A stretch of DNA of 64,000 bases from Vibrio artabrorum (GCF_024347295.1 NZ_AP025459.1:434001-498000), one strand, 5' to 3'. Counted from the stretch's first letter, positions 8,963 through 17,353 are shown. Notes: generated by a model from the sequence alone, not told the origin. Program-made: numbers and translations.

Positions 8963-10009
8963 ATGAAATTACCTTCTTCTAGCGCAACTGAACTAAACAA
9001 AGCAAACCTAGAGCACATGGTTTCCATGAAAGATTTCTCTGTCGAAGAGATGGACAACATGATGGAGCTGATGACTCACCTGAAGCAGGCGCGCAAAGAC
9101 AACGCAATTCCACCTCTGTTCAAAGGCAAATCGGTGGGGATGATCTTCGAAGCGGGTTCGACTCGTACACGCGTTTCTTTCGAGGTGGCAGCAACATTAC
9201 TGGGTGGTCACGCACTATTCCTGTCTCCAAAAGACATTCACTTAGGTGGTAAAGAGTCGATCGATGATACTTCTCGAGTGTTATCACGTATGTGCGACAT
9301 CATCATGGCTCGTACCAATAGCCCTGAAATACTAGATGGCTTACTTGAAATGTCGACAGTGCCAGTAATCAACGGCCTTGATACGCGTTTCCACCCAACT
9401 CAAATGCTAGCGGATCTCTACACGATCAGAGAACACATCACTGATGGACGTAAGCTATCAGACCTAACTTTAGCATTCATGGGTGACGCGACGGACGTGT
9501 GCCGCTCTTTGATGCTGACTTGTGCTAAGTACGGCATGGGCTTCAAGCAAATTGGTCCTAAGAAATACCACATGGAGCAAGAGTGGATCGACATGGCGCT
9601 GAACTTCTGTGAAGAATCTGGTGGCAAGATTGAAATTACCGATGATGTAGAGCGTATCAGTGACTGTGATGTGGTGTACGGCGATAGCTTCTACTGGGTG
9701 ACGCAAATGGATGAGAAGGAAGAGCGTCTTGCGGCATTCATGCCTAACTACGTGATCACAGAAGAGCTAATGGCGAAGGCTCGCCCAGGTGCAATGTTGC
9801 TTCACTGCCTACCAGCGAATGACAAAGAAGAAGTGACTCGCGGCGCACTAGAAAGTGAATACTCAGTGGCGTTCGATGAAGCAGAAAACCGACTTACTGC
9901 GCAGATGGCGATTTTAGTGTACTTCACACATAAAGATGCGGTTATCCCAACGCAAGAAACTGTTAAGCATCATGAAGAAAAAATCAGCAGCTTCCTAAGT
10001 ACGCTGTAG
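8963..10009 (+). CDS. ptcA: Putrescine carbamoyltransferase
   Basis: The 348-residue protein is an aspartate/ornithine-carbamoyltransferase family member with the carbamoyl phosphate site S66-T-R-T-R70, H144-P-T-Q147, and H281-C-L-P284. Several blocks match putrescine carbamoyltransferase rather than ornithine carbamoyltransferase: 'SVGMIFEAGSTRTRVSFE', 'LGGKESIDDTSRVLSRMCDI', 'FMGDATDVC', 'VAFDEAENRLTAQMAILVYF', and a C-terminal helix after it. The ornithine-type SMG loop is absent (DSFYWVTQMDE instead); the YGLY motif of the enterococcal enzyme is also not exact. It should cleave carbamoylputrescine with phosphate to putrescine and carbamoyl phosphate, feeding carbamate kinase. It is 171 bases behind aguA with no terminator between them. 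Confidence 0.9.
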   Translation: MKLPSSSATELNKANLEHMVSMKDFSVEEMDNMMELMTHLKQARKDNAIPPLFKGKSVGMIFEAGSTRTRVSFEVAATLLGGHALFLSPKDIHLGGKESIDDTSRVLSRMCDIIMARTNSPEILDGLLEMSTVPVINGLDTRFHPTQMLADLYTIREHITDGRKLSDLTLAFMGDATDVCRSLMLTCAKYGMGFKQIGPKKYHMEQEWIDMALNFCEESGGKIEITDDVERISDCDVVYGDSFYWVTQMDEKEERLAAFMPNYVITEELMAKARPGAMLLHCLPANDKEEVTRGALESEYSVAFDEAENRLTAQMAILVYFTHKDAVIPTQETVKHHEEKISSFLSTL

Positions 10010-10019
10010 ATGTTTATTC

Positions 10020-10041
10020 GTGGGGGCATCAGTGCCTCCAC
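10020..10041 (+). repeat. Hairpin after putrescine carbamoyltransferase gene
   Basis: GTGGGGGCA and TGCCTCCAC pair (one G-T) around a TCAG loop, 10 bases after the stop codon. No T-run follows directly, so it is a weak terminator or an mRNA-stabilising hairpin before the RidA gene. Confidence 0.45.
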
Positions 10042-10184
10042 TGTTTAAAGTGAATTAAGCTGGACCAGTATTTATCACGATTTATTGGTTCGGCTATTTT
10101 TGTACCTTTTATTTTGAAATGTCGATAAACACGTGGCCGATTGGCTCTATCTGACATCAATACTCGAATAGGAGATGTATCGAC

Positions 10185-11450
10185 ATGAGTGCCGATATTA
10201 TTAAAGTTTCAAGAAACACTGAAGATGCACCGCTGAGCACTTTCTCAACACAATCGGTGGCATTCTCACACTACAATAACCTCTCTGCTCAATTACCGAT
10301 TGACCCTAAAACAGGTAGTTTGATCTCAGGCTCATTAGAAGCTCAAACAAAGCAGTGCTTATTAAACATTCAAACGATTGTAGAGAGCATTGGACACCGC
10401 ATGCACGATGTTGTGAGAGTAAATATATACTTGAAGAACATTGCGGATATCGACTTGGTTAATGAAATCTATGCGTCCTTTTTCCAACACTACGTACCAA
10501 CGTGCACGACACTCGCGGTAGTCGATTTACCGCTAGAAGGTGCACACTTACAAATGGATGCCGTGCTCTCGAATGGTGAAGGTACTTATCCTCAAGCGGC
10601 TTGTGAGTTAGTTAAAATCGCAAGAAATACTCAACACGCACCAGTCAATTCTCTATCAACTCAAACGGTGGCTTTCTCTCACTATAATCACATTTCAGCT
10701 CAGCTACCTATTGATCCTCAATCGGGTAGCATTGTTGCTGGTGGAGCAAAAGAGCACGCGATTCAATGCCTCAAAAACATTAAATCGATACTGGAAAATG
10801 TTGATGTTCCTCTTGATGACATTGTGAAGGTGAATATTCATGTGAGAAGCCTAGATGACCTTGCAGCCGTCAATGAAGTGTATACCACCTTCTTCCCGGA
10901 TTCCGCGATTGCGAGGACTGTCGGTTACATGCCTGTGCGCTCGGTGACGGTGGTTGAAGGCTTAACAATGGGAGCGTTAGTGCAGATGGATGCGACTGTG
11001 TCACACGGTGATGGCACTCCGCCACAAGCGGTTGAAGACCGACACGGGATTGTAATCAAAGCGAATAATACCAAAGCTGCACCAATCAGCCCGTTTTCAA
11101 CGCAAACTGTGGCCTTTTCACACTACAACAATATCTCCGCTCAATTACCGCTGGATCCAAGAGTTGGAGCGATTGTTGCGAATGGCGCAAAAGAGCAGAC
11201 GATGCAGTGCCTGAATAACATTAAAGAAGTGATTGAGAGCGTTGGTCATGTCATGGATGACATCGTGAAGCTTAATATTCAATTAAGAGACATGGCAGAT
11301 CTAGATGTGCTTAATGATGTTTGTACGCATTATTTTGACGGTCCATTACCTGCGCGCACGGTTATCGGTGTGTCTGATATCCCTATGGGGGCTTTGGTGC
11401 AAATTGATGCCATTGCTTCCAATGGAGAGGGAACCCAGCCTAGCCTTTAA
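10185..11450 (+). CDS. Protein of three tandem RidA (YjgF/UK114) domains
   Basis: The 421-residue protein consists of three consecutive copies of the RidA fold, at about residues 6-135, 143-278 and 289-418. Each copy has the motif FSTQ-[ST]-VAFSHYN-x2-SAQLP-[IL]-DP, then a helix with QCL-x-NI, a 'D-[DHI]-[IV]-V-[KR]' segment, and a terminal strand ending in [NH]-G-[ED]-GT. RidA proteins hydrolyse reactive enamine/imine intermediates; the essential Arg corresponds to Arg244 in copy 2 (IARTV) and Arg391 in copy 3 (PARTV). Copy 1 has Cys107 there (PTCTT), and copy 2 has a short insertion after it. RidA usually forms trimers of one-domain subunits, so this chain may fold as a covalent trimer. It lies 175 bases behind the putrescine carbamoyltransferase gene, on the same strand, and ends in a terminator. 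A role in that pathway is inference. Confidence 0.88.
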   Translation: MSADIIKVSRNTEDAPLSTFSTQSVAFSHYNNLSAQLPIDPKTGSLISGSLEAQTKQCLLNIQTIVESIGHRMHDVVRVNIYLKNIADIDLVNEIYASFFQHYVPTCTTLAVVDLPLEGAHLQMDAVLSNGEGTYPQAACELVKIARNTQHAPVNSLSTQTVAFSHYNHISAQLPIDPQSGSIVAGGAKEHAIQCLKNIKSILENVDVPLDDIVKVNIHVRSLDDLAAVNEVYTTFFPDSAIARTVGYMPVRSVTVVEGLTMGALVQMDATVSHGDGTPPQAVEDRHGIVIKANNTKAAPISPFSTQTVAFSHYNNISAQLPLDPRVGAIVANGAKEQTMQCLNNIKEVIESVGHVMDDIVKLNIQLRDMADLDVLNDVCTHYFDGPLPARTVIGVSDIPMGALVQIDAIASNGEGTQPSL

Positions 11451-11472
11451 GCGTTTTATGTAGCATCAAAAC

Positions 11473-11506
11473 AACGAGGGTTGGCCGTGAGGTTAGCCCT
11501 CGTTTT
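11473..11506 (+). terminator. Terminator at the end of the agmatine locus
   Basis: AACGAGGG and CCCTCGTT form the stem, extended inward by G-T pairs (TTGGCC/GGTTAG) around GTGA, and TTT follows. It lies 23 bases after the triple RidA gene. Confidence 0.8.
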
Positions 11507-11627
11507 ACGTCTGTTCCAATAGCAGCATGAGTATTGGTTATAGTGTCCATAAGTGGAAAATCAGAGTAGACCAACTAGGATGAATTGAATTAAACCCTAC
11601 AATTAATTCAACAACATGGTAGTTGCT

Positions 11628-12529
11628 ATGAATAAAATAACCCTTTTGTCAGTCGCGATTTTATCCAGTCTTTCTTTCTCATCTTTTGCTAAAGATTGTG
11701 ATCCCAATTTGCTGCCTTCTTAGAAGGACAGCGAGAGCAAGTCCGCTATCGTCAACTTTGTTGGGCAAGCCACCAAAACTGAGTCTGATACGTTCGTTGC
11801 GGTCCAAGATCGTATAGCTGTATTTGATAACGACGGTACGCTTTGGTCGGAAAAGCCTTACTACTTCCAATTGGCATTTGCGTTGGACCGTGTAAAAGAA
11901 ATGGCGCCAGAGCACCCTGAATGGAAAACAGAAGCACCGTTTAAGTTTGTGCTTGAAGATGATATTGAGAGCGTTTTGGGCAGCGGTTGGCGATAGCAAA
12001 AGATAAACGCTTTAACAAAGCCTACACAGACCTTACTTATCAGCCAATGAAAGAGATGTTGACCTACCTGCAAGAGCATGACTTTAAGACTTATATTGTG
12101 TCGGGCGGAGGCGTTGATTTCATGAGGGCGTGGGCTCCACAAGCTTACAACATTCCTACAGAGCAAATCATCGGTAGTGCGCTTAAATACAACTACAGCT
12201 ACAACGATGGCAAACCAACGGTGACCAAAGACTCGTCGATTTTGACCATTGATGACAAAGCAGGAAAGGTCACTAACATTCAGTATATTATCGGTAAGAA
12301 GCCTATTTTAGCAGTAGGCAACTCAGATGGTGATCAAGCCATGATGCAATGGGCAACGAGCCAACCCAACTCAATGGCGATGATTGTTCATCACACTGAT
12401 GCTGAGCGCGAGTGGCAGTACGATCGTGAGTCTCACGTTGGCAAGCTTGATAAAGCGCTAGATGAGGCGAGTTCCAGAAAGGACTGGACACTGATCGACA
12501 TGAAATCAGATTGGTGTGAGGTGTACTAA
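11628..12529 (+). pseudogene. Broken exported HAD-family phosphatase
   Basis: An ATG at 11628 opens a signal peptide (MNKITLLSVAIL..., cleaved after SSFA), but the frame hits TAG at 11721-11723 where TGG (Trp) would fit in 'LLPSWKD'. Past that stop the same frame codes for a HAD motif I, FDNDGTLWSEKPYYFQ, and runs to 'LEDDIESVLGSG'. There the frame changes near 11975-11985 and about 30-60 residues are probably lost. The second piece reads in another frame from 'AIAKDKRFNKAYTDL' through motif II 'FKTYIVSGGGVDFMR' and motif IV 'AVGNSDGDQAMMQW' to the stop. All pieces belong to one periplasmic acid-phosphatase-like HAD protein. The second half alone (11987-12529) lacks the nucleophile Asp, so activity is unlikely. 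Confidence 0.82.
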
Positions 12530-12561
12530 CGCCACGTTTACCCTTGGTCAAAACCACAAAG

Positions 12562-12590
12562 GCTTGGATTTTTAATTCGAGCTTTTTTGT
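12562..12590 (+). terminator. Terminator behind the phosphatase pseudogene
   Basis: CTTGGATT and AATTCGAG pair (with G-T pairs) around a short T-rich loop, followed by CTTTTTT. Moderate strength. Confidence 0.5.
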
Positions 12591-12736
12591 GAGCGGAGGT
12601 TTTGGGAATGAACGGTTTGAAAGCAATCGTTTGAAAGGAATAAGGTGTTATGGGCTCGCTTTAAGCAAGAACGTACTATAAATTTTCAATGTATGATGGT
12701 TTAATCGGAATAGTCAGAAATTAAAGGAATAGAAAA

Positions 12737-13432
12737 ATGAAAACGATCGGTTTGCTCGGCGGTATGAGTTGGGAGTCGACTGTGAGTTACTACAAGTCCA
12801 TCAACGAGGGCGTTAAAGCGACCCTTGGTGGGCTCAATTCTGCAAAGGTTTGTATGTACAGCGTGAACTTCGATGAGATAGAAAAGCTTCAACATCAAGG
12901 TCGTTGGGCGGAGACTGCAGATATCTTATCGGACGCGGCTTTGTCGGTAGAGAAGGGCGGGGCTGATTTCATTCTGATTTGTACCAATACCATGCATAAG
13001 GTTGTTCCTGAGATCGAAGATAAGATCACGATTCCTATCTTGCACATTGCTGATACCACGGCGCAGAAGTTGCTTGAACAGGGCGTAAAGAAAGTTGGAT
13101 TACTCGGTACCGCTTTCACCATGGAGCAAGATTTCTATAAAGGCCGCCTGACTAATAAATTCGGTATCGATGTGGTAATTCCGGATGAGGATGACCGAAA
13201 AAAAGTTCACAACATCATTTATCAAGAGCTGTGTCGAGGTGAAGTAAAAGAAGAGTCTCGAGCTGTATACCGTCAAATCATTGAGAAGCTAAGCCAACAA
13301 GGTGCGGAAGCCGTTATTCTGGGCTGTACTGAAATTGCCCTCCTGATTCAGCAGCAACACACTGATGTTCCCTTGTTTGATACCACAGCCATTCATGCAG
13401 AAGCGGCTGTACGTTTGGCGACGAGCGATTAA
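12737..13432 (+). CDS. Aspartate/glutamate racemase family protein (YgeA/RacX-like)
   Basis: The 231-residue protein starts with the family motif 'MKTIGLLGGMSWEST'. It has the two catalytic cysteines expected of PLP-independent amino acid racemases: Cys82 in 'LICTNTMH' and Cys197 in 'ILGCTEIALL'. Length and motifs match the broad-specificity racemases YgeA/RacX more than biosynthetic glutamate racemase MurI. It should interconvert L and D forms of an amino acid in the cytoplasm. The ATG is preceded by AAAGGAA. It is a single gene; neighbours give no hint of the substrate. Confidence 0.9.
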   Translation: MKTIGLLGGMSWESTVSYYKSINEGVKATLGGLNSAKVCMYSVNFDEIEKLQHQGRWAETADILSDAALSVEKGGADFILICTNTMHKVVPEIEDKITIPILHIADTTAQKLLEQGVKKVGLLGTAFTMEQDFYKGRLTNKFGIDVVIPDEDDRKKVHNIIYQELCRGEVKEESRAVYRQIIEKLSQQGAEAVILGCTEIALLIQQQHTDVPLFDTTAIHAEAAVRLATSD

Positions 13433-13655
13433 CTTCTAGTTCTTATTCTTAGCTCAATAGCAGTCCTCTTTTAGTTTTTGTGCAGTTTTTATTCGTTGAA
13501 GTGAAAGTTTTTTGTACAAAAGCAGGTCGTTAATTAAGGAAGCGGTGCTTTGTTCATTCACCAAGGCTTTATCGGCTGATAATGTTTTAGTTAATGATTG
13601 AGGTATCCGCGTCTTTAAGCACTATGCTTTAGTCATGACCAAACGAGGATTAATT

Positions 13656-13775
13656 ATGAAATGGCTTATCTTATCGGTGACATTATTGTTTGTGGCGGGG
13701 TGCCAATCAACAGGCTCTGAAACATCTTCACATGATCAAATGGATAAAGTTGATACCAGAGGATGCAGTAGCTAG
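13656..13775 (+). CDS. Tiny lipoprotein, 39 residues, unknown function
   Basis: An ATG preceded by GAGG at suitable distance opens a 39-codon frame: a lysine, a hydrophobic run and a good lipobox VAGC (Cys16), then a short polar tail ending DTRGCSS. The signal is convincing but the mature part is only about 24 residues, and the frame may be the remnant of a longer lipoprotein cut short by a stop. No homologue is recognised. Confidence 0.4.
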   Translation: MKWLILSVTLLFVAGCQSTGSETSSHDQMDKVDTRGCSS

Positions 13776-14039
13776 CTCCTTTTTGTGGACATACCTTTCA
13801 GCTACTCATATTGCGACTTGTATCGTTGTTCTTATCAATAGCTTTTTCCTAAAAAGCCTTGTCGTGTCATAAGGTTTTTTGTGCAAAACACTTATTTATT
13901 CTTGTAAATTGGCGCACCTTAATTGCCTATATTCTATGCTGTGTACTGGATCTCATTTGTTCTTTTAGCCACTTGCTAAAGTTAATAAGGAATGTGTTTA
14001 AGACTTACTCAATCACTTTACTTAACTTAAGAGGTTCCT

Positions 14040-14279
14040 ATGCTAGGTGAAAATCACTCTCTTGTTCACGAATTTCCTGAAATGAAAGACAAAATTGCTG
14101 AGCTTGTTCAATCTGATAGTGGCTTTGCCGAAGCCATGAAGACATACGACCAACTTGATAAAGAGATTCGTAAGCTTGAGCTGAAAGATTCACCCATTGA
14201 TGACGGCTCGATGCACCAATTGAAACATGATCGTTCTGTACTGAAAGACGTACTGCATGCTCGTATAACGGGTTTATGA
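14040..14279 (+). CDS. YdcH/DUF465 family small protein
   Basis: The 79-residue, highly charged helical protein (coiled-coil pattern in 'FAEAMKTYDQLDKEIRKLE' and 'MHQLKHDRSVLKDVLHARI') matches the YdcH family by length and by the start 'MLGENHSLVHEFPEMKDKI'. The ATG follows AGAGG. Family members are abundant cytoplasmic proteins without known function. It is transcribed alone and ends in a strong terminator. Confidence 0.88.
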   Translation: MLGENHSLVHEFPEMKDKIAELVQSDSGFAEAMKTYDQLDKEIRKLELKDSPIDDGSMHQLKHDRSVLKDVLHARITGL

Positions 14280-14328
14280 GCAGGTCATTTTGCTGATTGG
14301 CTAAATGACGAATTGCAGATTTAGACAA

Positions 14329-14353
14329 TAAAAACTCCTTCGGGAGTTTTTTC
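14329..14353 (+). terminator. Terminator of the YdcH-like gene
   Basis: AAAACTCC-TTCG-GGAGTTTT, a UUCG tetraloop hairpin followed by Ts. Confidence 0.92.
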
Positions 14354-14421
14354 TTTTTCTAGTCTTTGACTCTGTTTTCGCGTACAAGTTTTTCTAGAGA
14401 AAGGAAAATTTTCGATATCGG

Positions 14422-14457
14422 TAGCCCCTAGTTGGTATCAAGCCTATGATAGGGGCT
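14422..14457. repeat. Inverted repeat between the ydcH-like and glpD terminators
   Basis: TAGCCCCTA (14422-14430) pairs with TAGGGGCT (14450-14457) across 19 bases. It is next to the glpD terminator; it may be a second, older terminator. Confidence 0.4.
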
Positions 14458-14460
14458 GAT

Positions 14461-14491
14461 ATAAAAAGCTTAGCGGGGGGACGCTAAGCTT
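14461..14491 (-). terminator. Terminator of glpD
   Basis: A perfect 10-base stem (AAGCTTAGCG / CGCTAAGCTT) with a G-rich loop. Read on the minus strand it is followed by TTTTTAT, as needed to end the glpD transcript. Confidence 0.9.
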
Positions 14492-14532
14492 GGTTGTTGA
14501 TCATGTTCTTGAACCATGTCTAAGCTGGTGGG

Positions 14533-16092
14533 TTAGCCTACTTGAGAAAAGCTTAATACCTTGCTTTGTCGTTTCTCTTTTAAGTAATCCGTCACCGTTT
14601 GCTGCTCGGATTCGCTCATGTACAGGCCAAGTTTGGTTCTGCGCCACAAGATGTCTTCGTCAGTCATCGCCATCTCTTCATTGATCAAGTAATCGATTTC
14701 AACTTGATAAACGCCATGCGCCTCGCTTGAGAATTGAATGCCAAGGTCAGCTTGGCTATCTGCGCCTTCCAGTAGCTTCCACGTGTAAGTACCAAATTGA
14801 GTCACGTAGCGAAGTAACAACGCTTCAGATGCCCAAGGATATTGAGTGTGGATCATCTTCGCAAGCTGCTCTCTGCTGCAACTAAAGTTACCACCTGGAA
14901 GCGTGTCATTGGCAGTCCAAGGTGCACCCATGTTGGGTAGGTATGGCTCAAGTTTCTTAAGTGCCGCTTCGCCGAGCTTACGATAAGTGGTCAACTTGCC
15001 ACCGAAGATCGAAAGCAATGGGGCTTGATCAAGCTCTGCGTCCAATTCCAATGTGTAGTCACGAGTGATCGCTTGTGGTGAATCCGATTCATCATCACAA
15101 AGCGGTCTTACGCCACTGTATGTCCAAACCACGTCTTCACGACCAAGTTGTTTGACAAAGTGTTGGTTAACAATATCAATCAAGTAATCGACTTCGACAT
15201 CATCAATAGCAACTTCGCGCGGGTCGCCTTTGTATTCGAGGTCAGTGGTGCCGATGATCGAGAACTTATCTAGGTAAGGGATCATGAACACAATGCGATT
15301 GTCTTTGTTTTGCAGAATGTACGCTTGTGGTTCGTCGTGAATGCGTGGCACAACAATATGTGAGCCTTTGATCAGACGAATATTACGAGGCGAAGCCTGC
15401 TCTAATCCATCATCAAAGAACTGCTTAACCCAAGGGCCTGCCGCGTTAACCAGCGCTTTCGCTTTACGTTCAAAACGCTGGTTTGTCATCACATCAAGGA
15501 TCGTTACATGCCAAATATCACCTTCACGGTGTGCTTTTTCAACACGGCAGTAGTTACGTACTTCTGCGTTGTTCTCTTTTGCTGCCAACACGTTGAGCAA
15601 CACCATGCGCGCATCATCCACCCAGCAATCTGAGTATTCGAAGCCGGTCTTCATTTCTGGTTTCAGTAGGCCCGATTTCGCTAGGTTGACGGTCTTACTT
15701 CCCGGAAGAGTGGTGCGCTTACCCAAGTTATCGTAAAGGAATAGGCCACAGCGAATCATCCAAGCTGGGCGTAAAAATGGTCGATGAGGTAAACGGAAGC
15801 GCATTGGTTGAGCAACATGAGGTGCTTTTCTTAACAAAACTTCACGTTCAGCGAGTGCTTCCGAAACCAAACGAAATTCGTAATGTTCAAGGTAGCGTAG
15901 GCCACCGTGGATAAGCTTTGAGCTGGCAGAAGACGTCGCAGATGCGAAATCATTTGCTTCGTATAAGCCAACGTTTAGACCACGACCGGCTGCGTCAGCC
16001 GCGATGCCTGCACCATTAATGCCGCCGCCAATCACGATCAAGTCTAAAGTGGAAGATGTACTGTTGTTTGAATTATTTTGTTGAGCACTCAT
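14533..16092 (-). CDS. glpD: Aerobic glycerol-3-phosphate dehydrogenase
   Basis: The 519-residue protein has the FAD-binding motif 'LIVIGGGINGAGIAADAAGRGLNVGLYE' near its N-terminus, then 'SSASSKLIHGGLRYLEHYEFRLVSEAL', 'LVNAAGPWVKQFFD', 'IRLIKGSHIVVP', 'FSIIGTTDLEYKGDP' and 'FGGKLTTYRKLGEAAL', all diagnostic of GlpD. It oxidises glycerol-3-phosphate to dihydroxyacetone phosphate at the inner face of the membrane and feeds electrons to quinone. Length exceeds E. coli GlpD (501) by a Ser/Asn-rich N-terminus. It lies downstream of glpR with its own promoter region and is part of the glycerol block glpF-glpK-glpR-glpD, all on the minus strand. Confidence 0.97.
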   Translation of the reverse strand: MSAQQNNSNNSTSSTLDLIVIGGGINGAGIAADAAGRGLNVGLYEANDFASATSSASSKLIHGGLRYLEHYEFRLVSEALAEREVLLRKAPHVAQPMRFRLPHRPFLRPAWMIRCGLFLYDNLGKRTTLPGSKTVNLAKSGLLKPEMKTGFEYSDCWVDDARMVLLNVLAAKENNAEVRNYCRVEKAHREGDIWHVTILDVMTNQRFERKAKALVNAAGPWVKQFFDDGLEQASPRNIRLIKGSHIVVPRIHDEPQAYILQNKDNRIVFMIPYLDKFSIIGTTDLEYKGDPREVAIDDVEVDYLIDIVNQHFVKQLGREDVVWTYSGVRPLCDDESDSPQAITRDYTLELDAELDQAPLLSIFGGKLTTYRKLGEAALKKLEPYLPNMGAPWTANDTLPGGNFSCSREQLAKMIHTQYPWASEALLLRYVTQFGTYTWKLLEGADSQADLGIQFSSEAHGVYQVEIDYLINEEMAMTDEDILWRRTKLGLYMSESEQQTVTDYLKEKRQSKVLSFSQVG

Positions 16093-16141
16093 GGTTTTGA
16101 CCTCTTTCTGAGCGAACGAGCATTTTAGAACCTAATTGAAT

Positions 16142-16200
16142 CCTATATGAACTTTCGTTTGCGGTCATTTATTATTTTCGTTTATGCGCGTTTTATGTGA
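16142..16200 (-). promoter_or_regulatory. Candidate GlpR operator region upstream of glpD
   Basis: Within 110 bases of the glpD start are two elements with TTTCGTTT cores, at about 16154-16171 and 16172-16192. The first aligns at 11 of 18 positions with an ATGTTCGATAACGAACAT-type GlpR operator. Related CGAAAATA stretches lie upstream of glpR (about 17184) and glpF (about 19926). GlpR control of these genes is established in enterobacteria; the exact sites here are tentative. Confidence 0.3.
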
Positions 16201-16207
16201 TTTGAGC

Positions 16208-16242
16208 ATAAAAAAACCTCTGCTTATAAAAGCAGAGGTTCA
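16208..16242 (-). terminator. Terminator of glpR
   Basis: AACCTCTGCTT and AAGCAGAGGTT form an 11-base stem around ATAA; on the minus strand it ends in TTTTTT. It lies about 110 bases past the glpR stop, so glpD needs its own promoter. Confidence 0.9.
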
Positions 16243-16353
16243 AAAAAGTCTAATTCGAGCATTGAAGCGACGGTGGGTGTGAGCAAGCTTTACTTTTCTA
16301 TAAAGAATCGTGATTCATTTAAGAAAGTGGCGTCACTGAGCGCTTGTTTTGAT

Positions 16354-17139
16354 TTATTCGCTCATAGGACGAGCGGTATCGATCACTTCTAGCGGTATTG
16401 CGGAATCTTTAAGGATGTTGAGAATCTCTTCCGGTGGCTGCTGATTAGTAAACACCATGTGCGCTTGAGATATATTGCCGAGCTTTACCATCGCATTACG
16501 ACCAAATTTACTGTGGTCGACGGCTAAGAAGATGCTGCGACTGTTTTCGATGATGGCTTGTTTCACACGAACTTCGTGGTAATCAAAATCGAGCAGTGAT
16601 CCATCAAAGTCGATGCCGCTGATGCCTAAGATGCCGAAATCGAGGCGGAACTGCTTCACGAAATCGAGGGTCGCTTCGCCTACAATGCCGCCATCACGGT
16701 TTCTCACTTCGCCACCGGCCAAGATAACCTTTATCTCTGGGTTAGGCAGAAGAATGCTGGCAACGTTAATGTTGTTAGTGACAACTCGTAATTGTTTGTG
16801 ACTTTTGTTGAGCGCGCGGGCGACCGATTCTGGCGTGGTGCCAATATCCACAAACAGGGTTGCACCATCTGGGATGTGCTTAACCAGTTCGTCGGCAATC
16901 ACGTCTTTTTCGTTGAAGTTGAGCGCTTTACGCGTGTTATATGAGGTGTTCTCCGAACTTAAAGGAATGGTTGCACCACCGTGATAGCGACGGATTTTGT
17001 TGCTATCGGCCAGTTCATTGAGGTCTCGTCTGATGGTTTGTGGGCTGACATCGAACTTTTCAACGAGCTCTTCGGTGCTCACATATCCTTGTGTTTTTAC
17101 CAGATCTACAATCTGCTGGTGTCTTGGTATCTGCTTCAC
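16354..17139 (-). CDS. glpR: Glycerol-3-phosphate regulon repressor
   Basis: The 261-residue DeoR-family repressor has an N-terminal helix-turn-helix ('QQIVDLVKTQGYVSTEELVEKFDVSPQTIRRDLNELADSNKIRRYHGGA'), then the sugar-phosphate-binding domain with 'DGATLFVDIGTTPESVARAL', 'LAGGEVRNRDGGIVGEAT' and 'LAVDHSKFGRNAMVKLG'. These features and its place between glpK and glpD identify GlpR. It should repress the glp genes until glycerol-3-phosphate binds. The start MKQIPRH matches family members. Confidence 0.95.
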   Translation of the reverse strand: MKQIPRHQQIVDLVKTQGYVSTEELVEKFDVSPQTIRRDLNELADSNKIRRYHGGATIPLSSENTSYNTRKALNFNEKDVIADELVKHIPDGATLFVDIGTTPESVARALNKSHKQLRVVTNNINVASILLPNPEIKVILAGGEVRNRDGGIVGEATLDFVKQFRLDFGILGISGIDFDGSLLDFDYHEVRVKQAIIENSRSIFLAVDHSKFGRNAMVKLGNISQAHMVFTNQQPPEEILNILKDSAIPLEVIDTARPMSE

Positions 17140-17308
17140 TTAACTTACCACTCCCTGCGCGCAAAGGGCTCTAGCGCGTCAAAATCGAAAATATGAACTT
17201 ACGCTATTGTGCTCGAATTGATGAAAAGAGAGAAGTCATGATGGTAAGGAATCATGTCTAAACCGCAAAAACGCGGGGCAAAACGTAGAATTTGAGCCTG
17301 AAACGCAA

Positions 17309-17336
17309 AAAAGAGCACAAAATAGTGCTCTTTTTA
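17309..17336. terminator. Hairpin between glpK and glpR
   Basis: AAAAGAGCAC and GTGCTCTTTT around a 6-base loop, with As upstream and Ts downstream. It could end transcription from either side; it lies about 95 bases past the glpK stop, so it probably terminates glpFK. Confidence 0.8.
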
Positions 17337-17353
17337 GTTTCGTTTGCTGAGGT

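Noticed and set aside
4942..10009. An arginine deiminase (arcABC) operon
   Set aside because: The deiminase is of agmatine type (GGGNIHC ending), the carbamoyltransferase lacks the ornithine loop and has putrescine-type blocks, and no arcA is present.
11987..12529. The second part of the HAD pseudogene as a complete gene
   Set aside because: It starts at TTG without a ribosome binding site, lacks the motif I nucleophile and signal peptide, and continues the upstream fragment.
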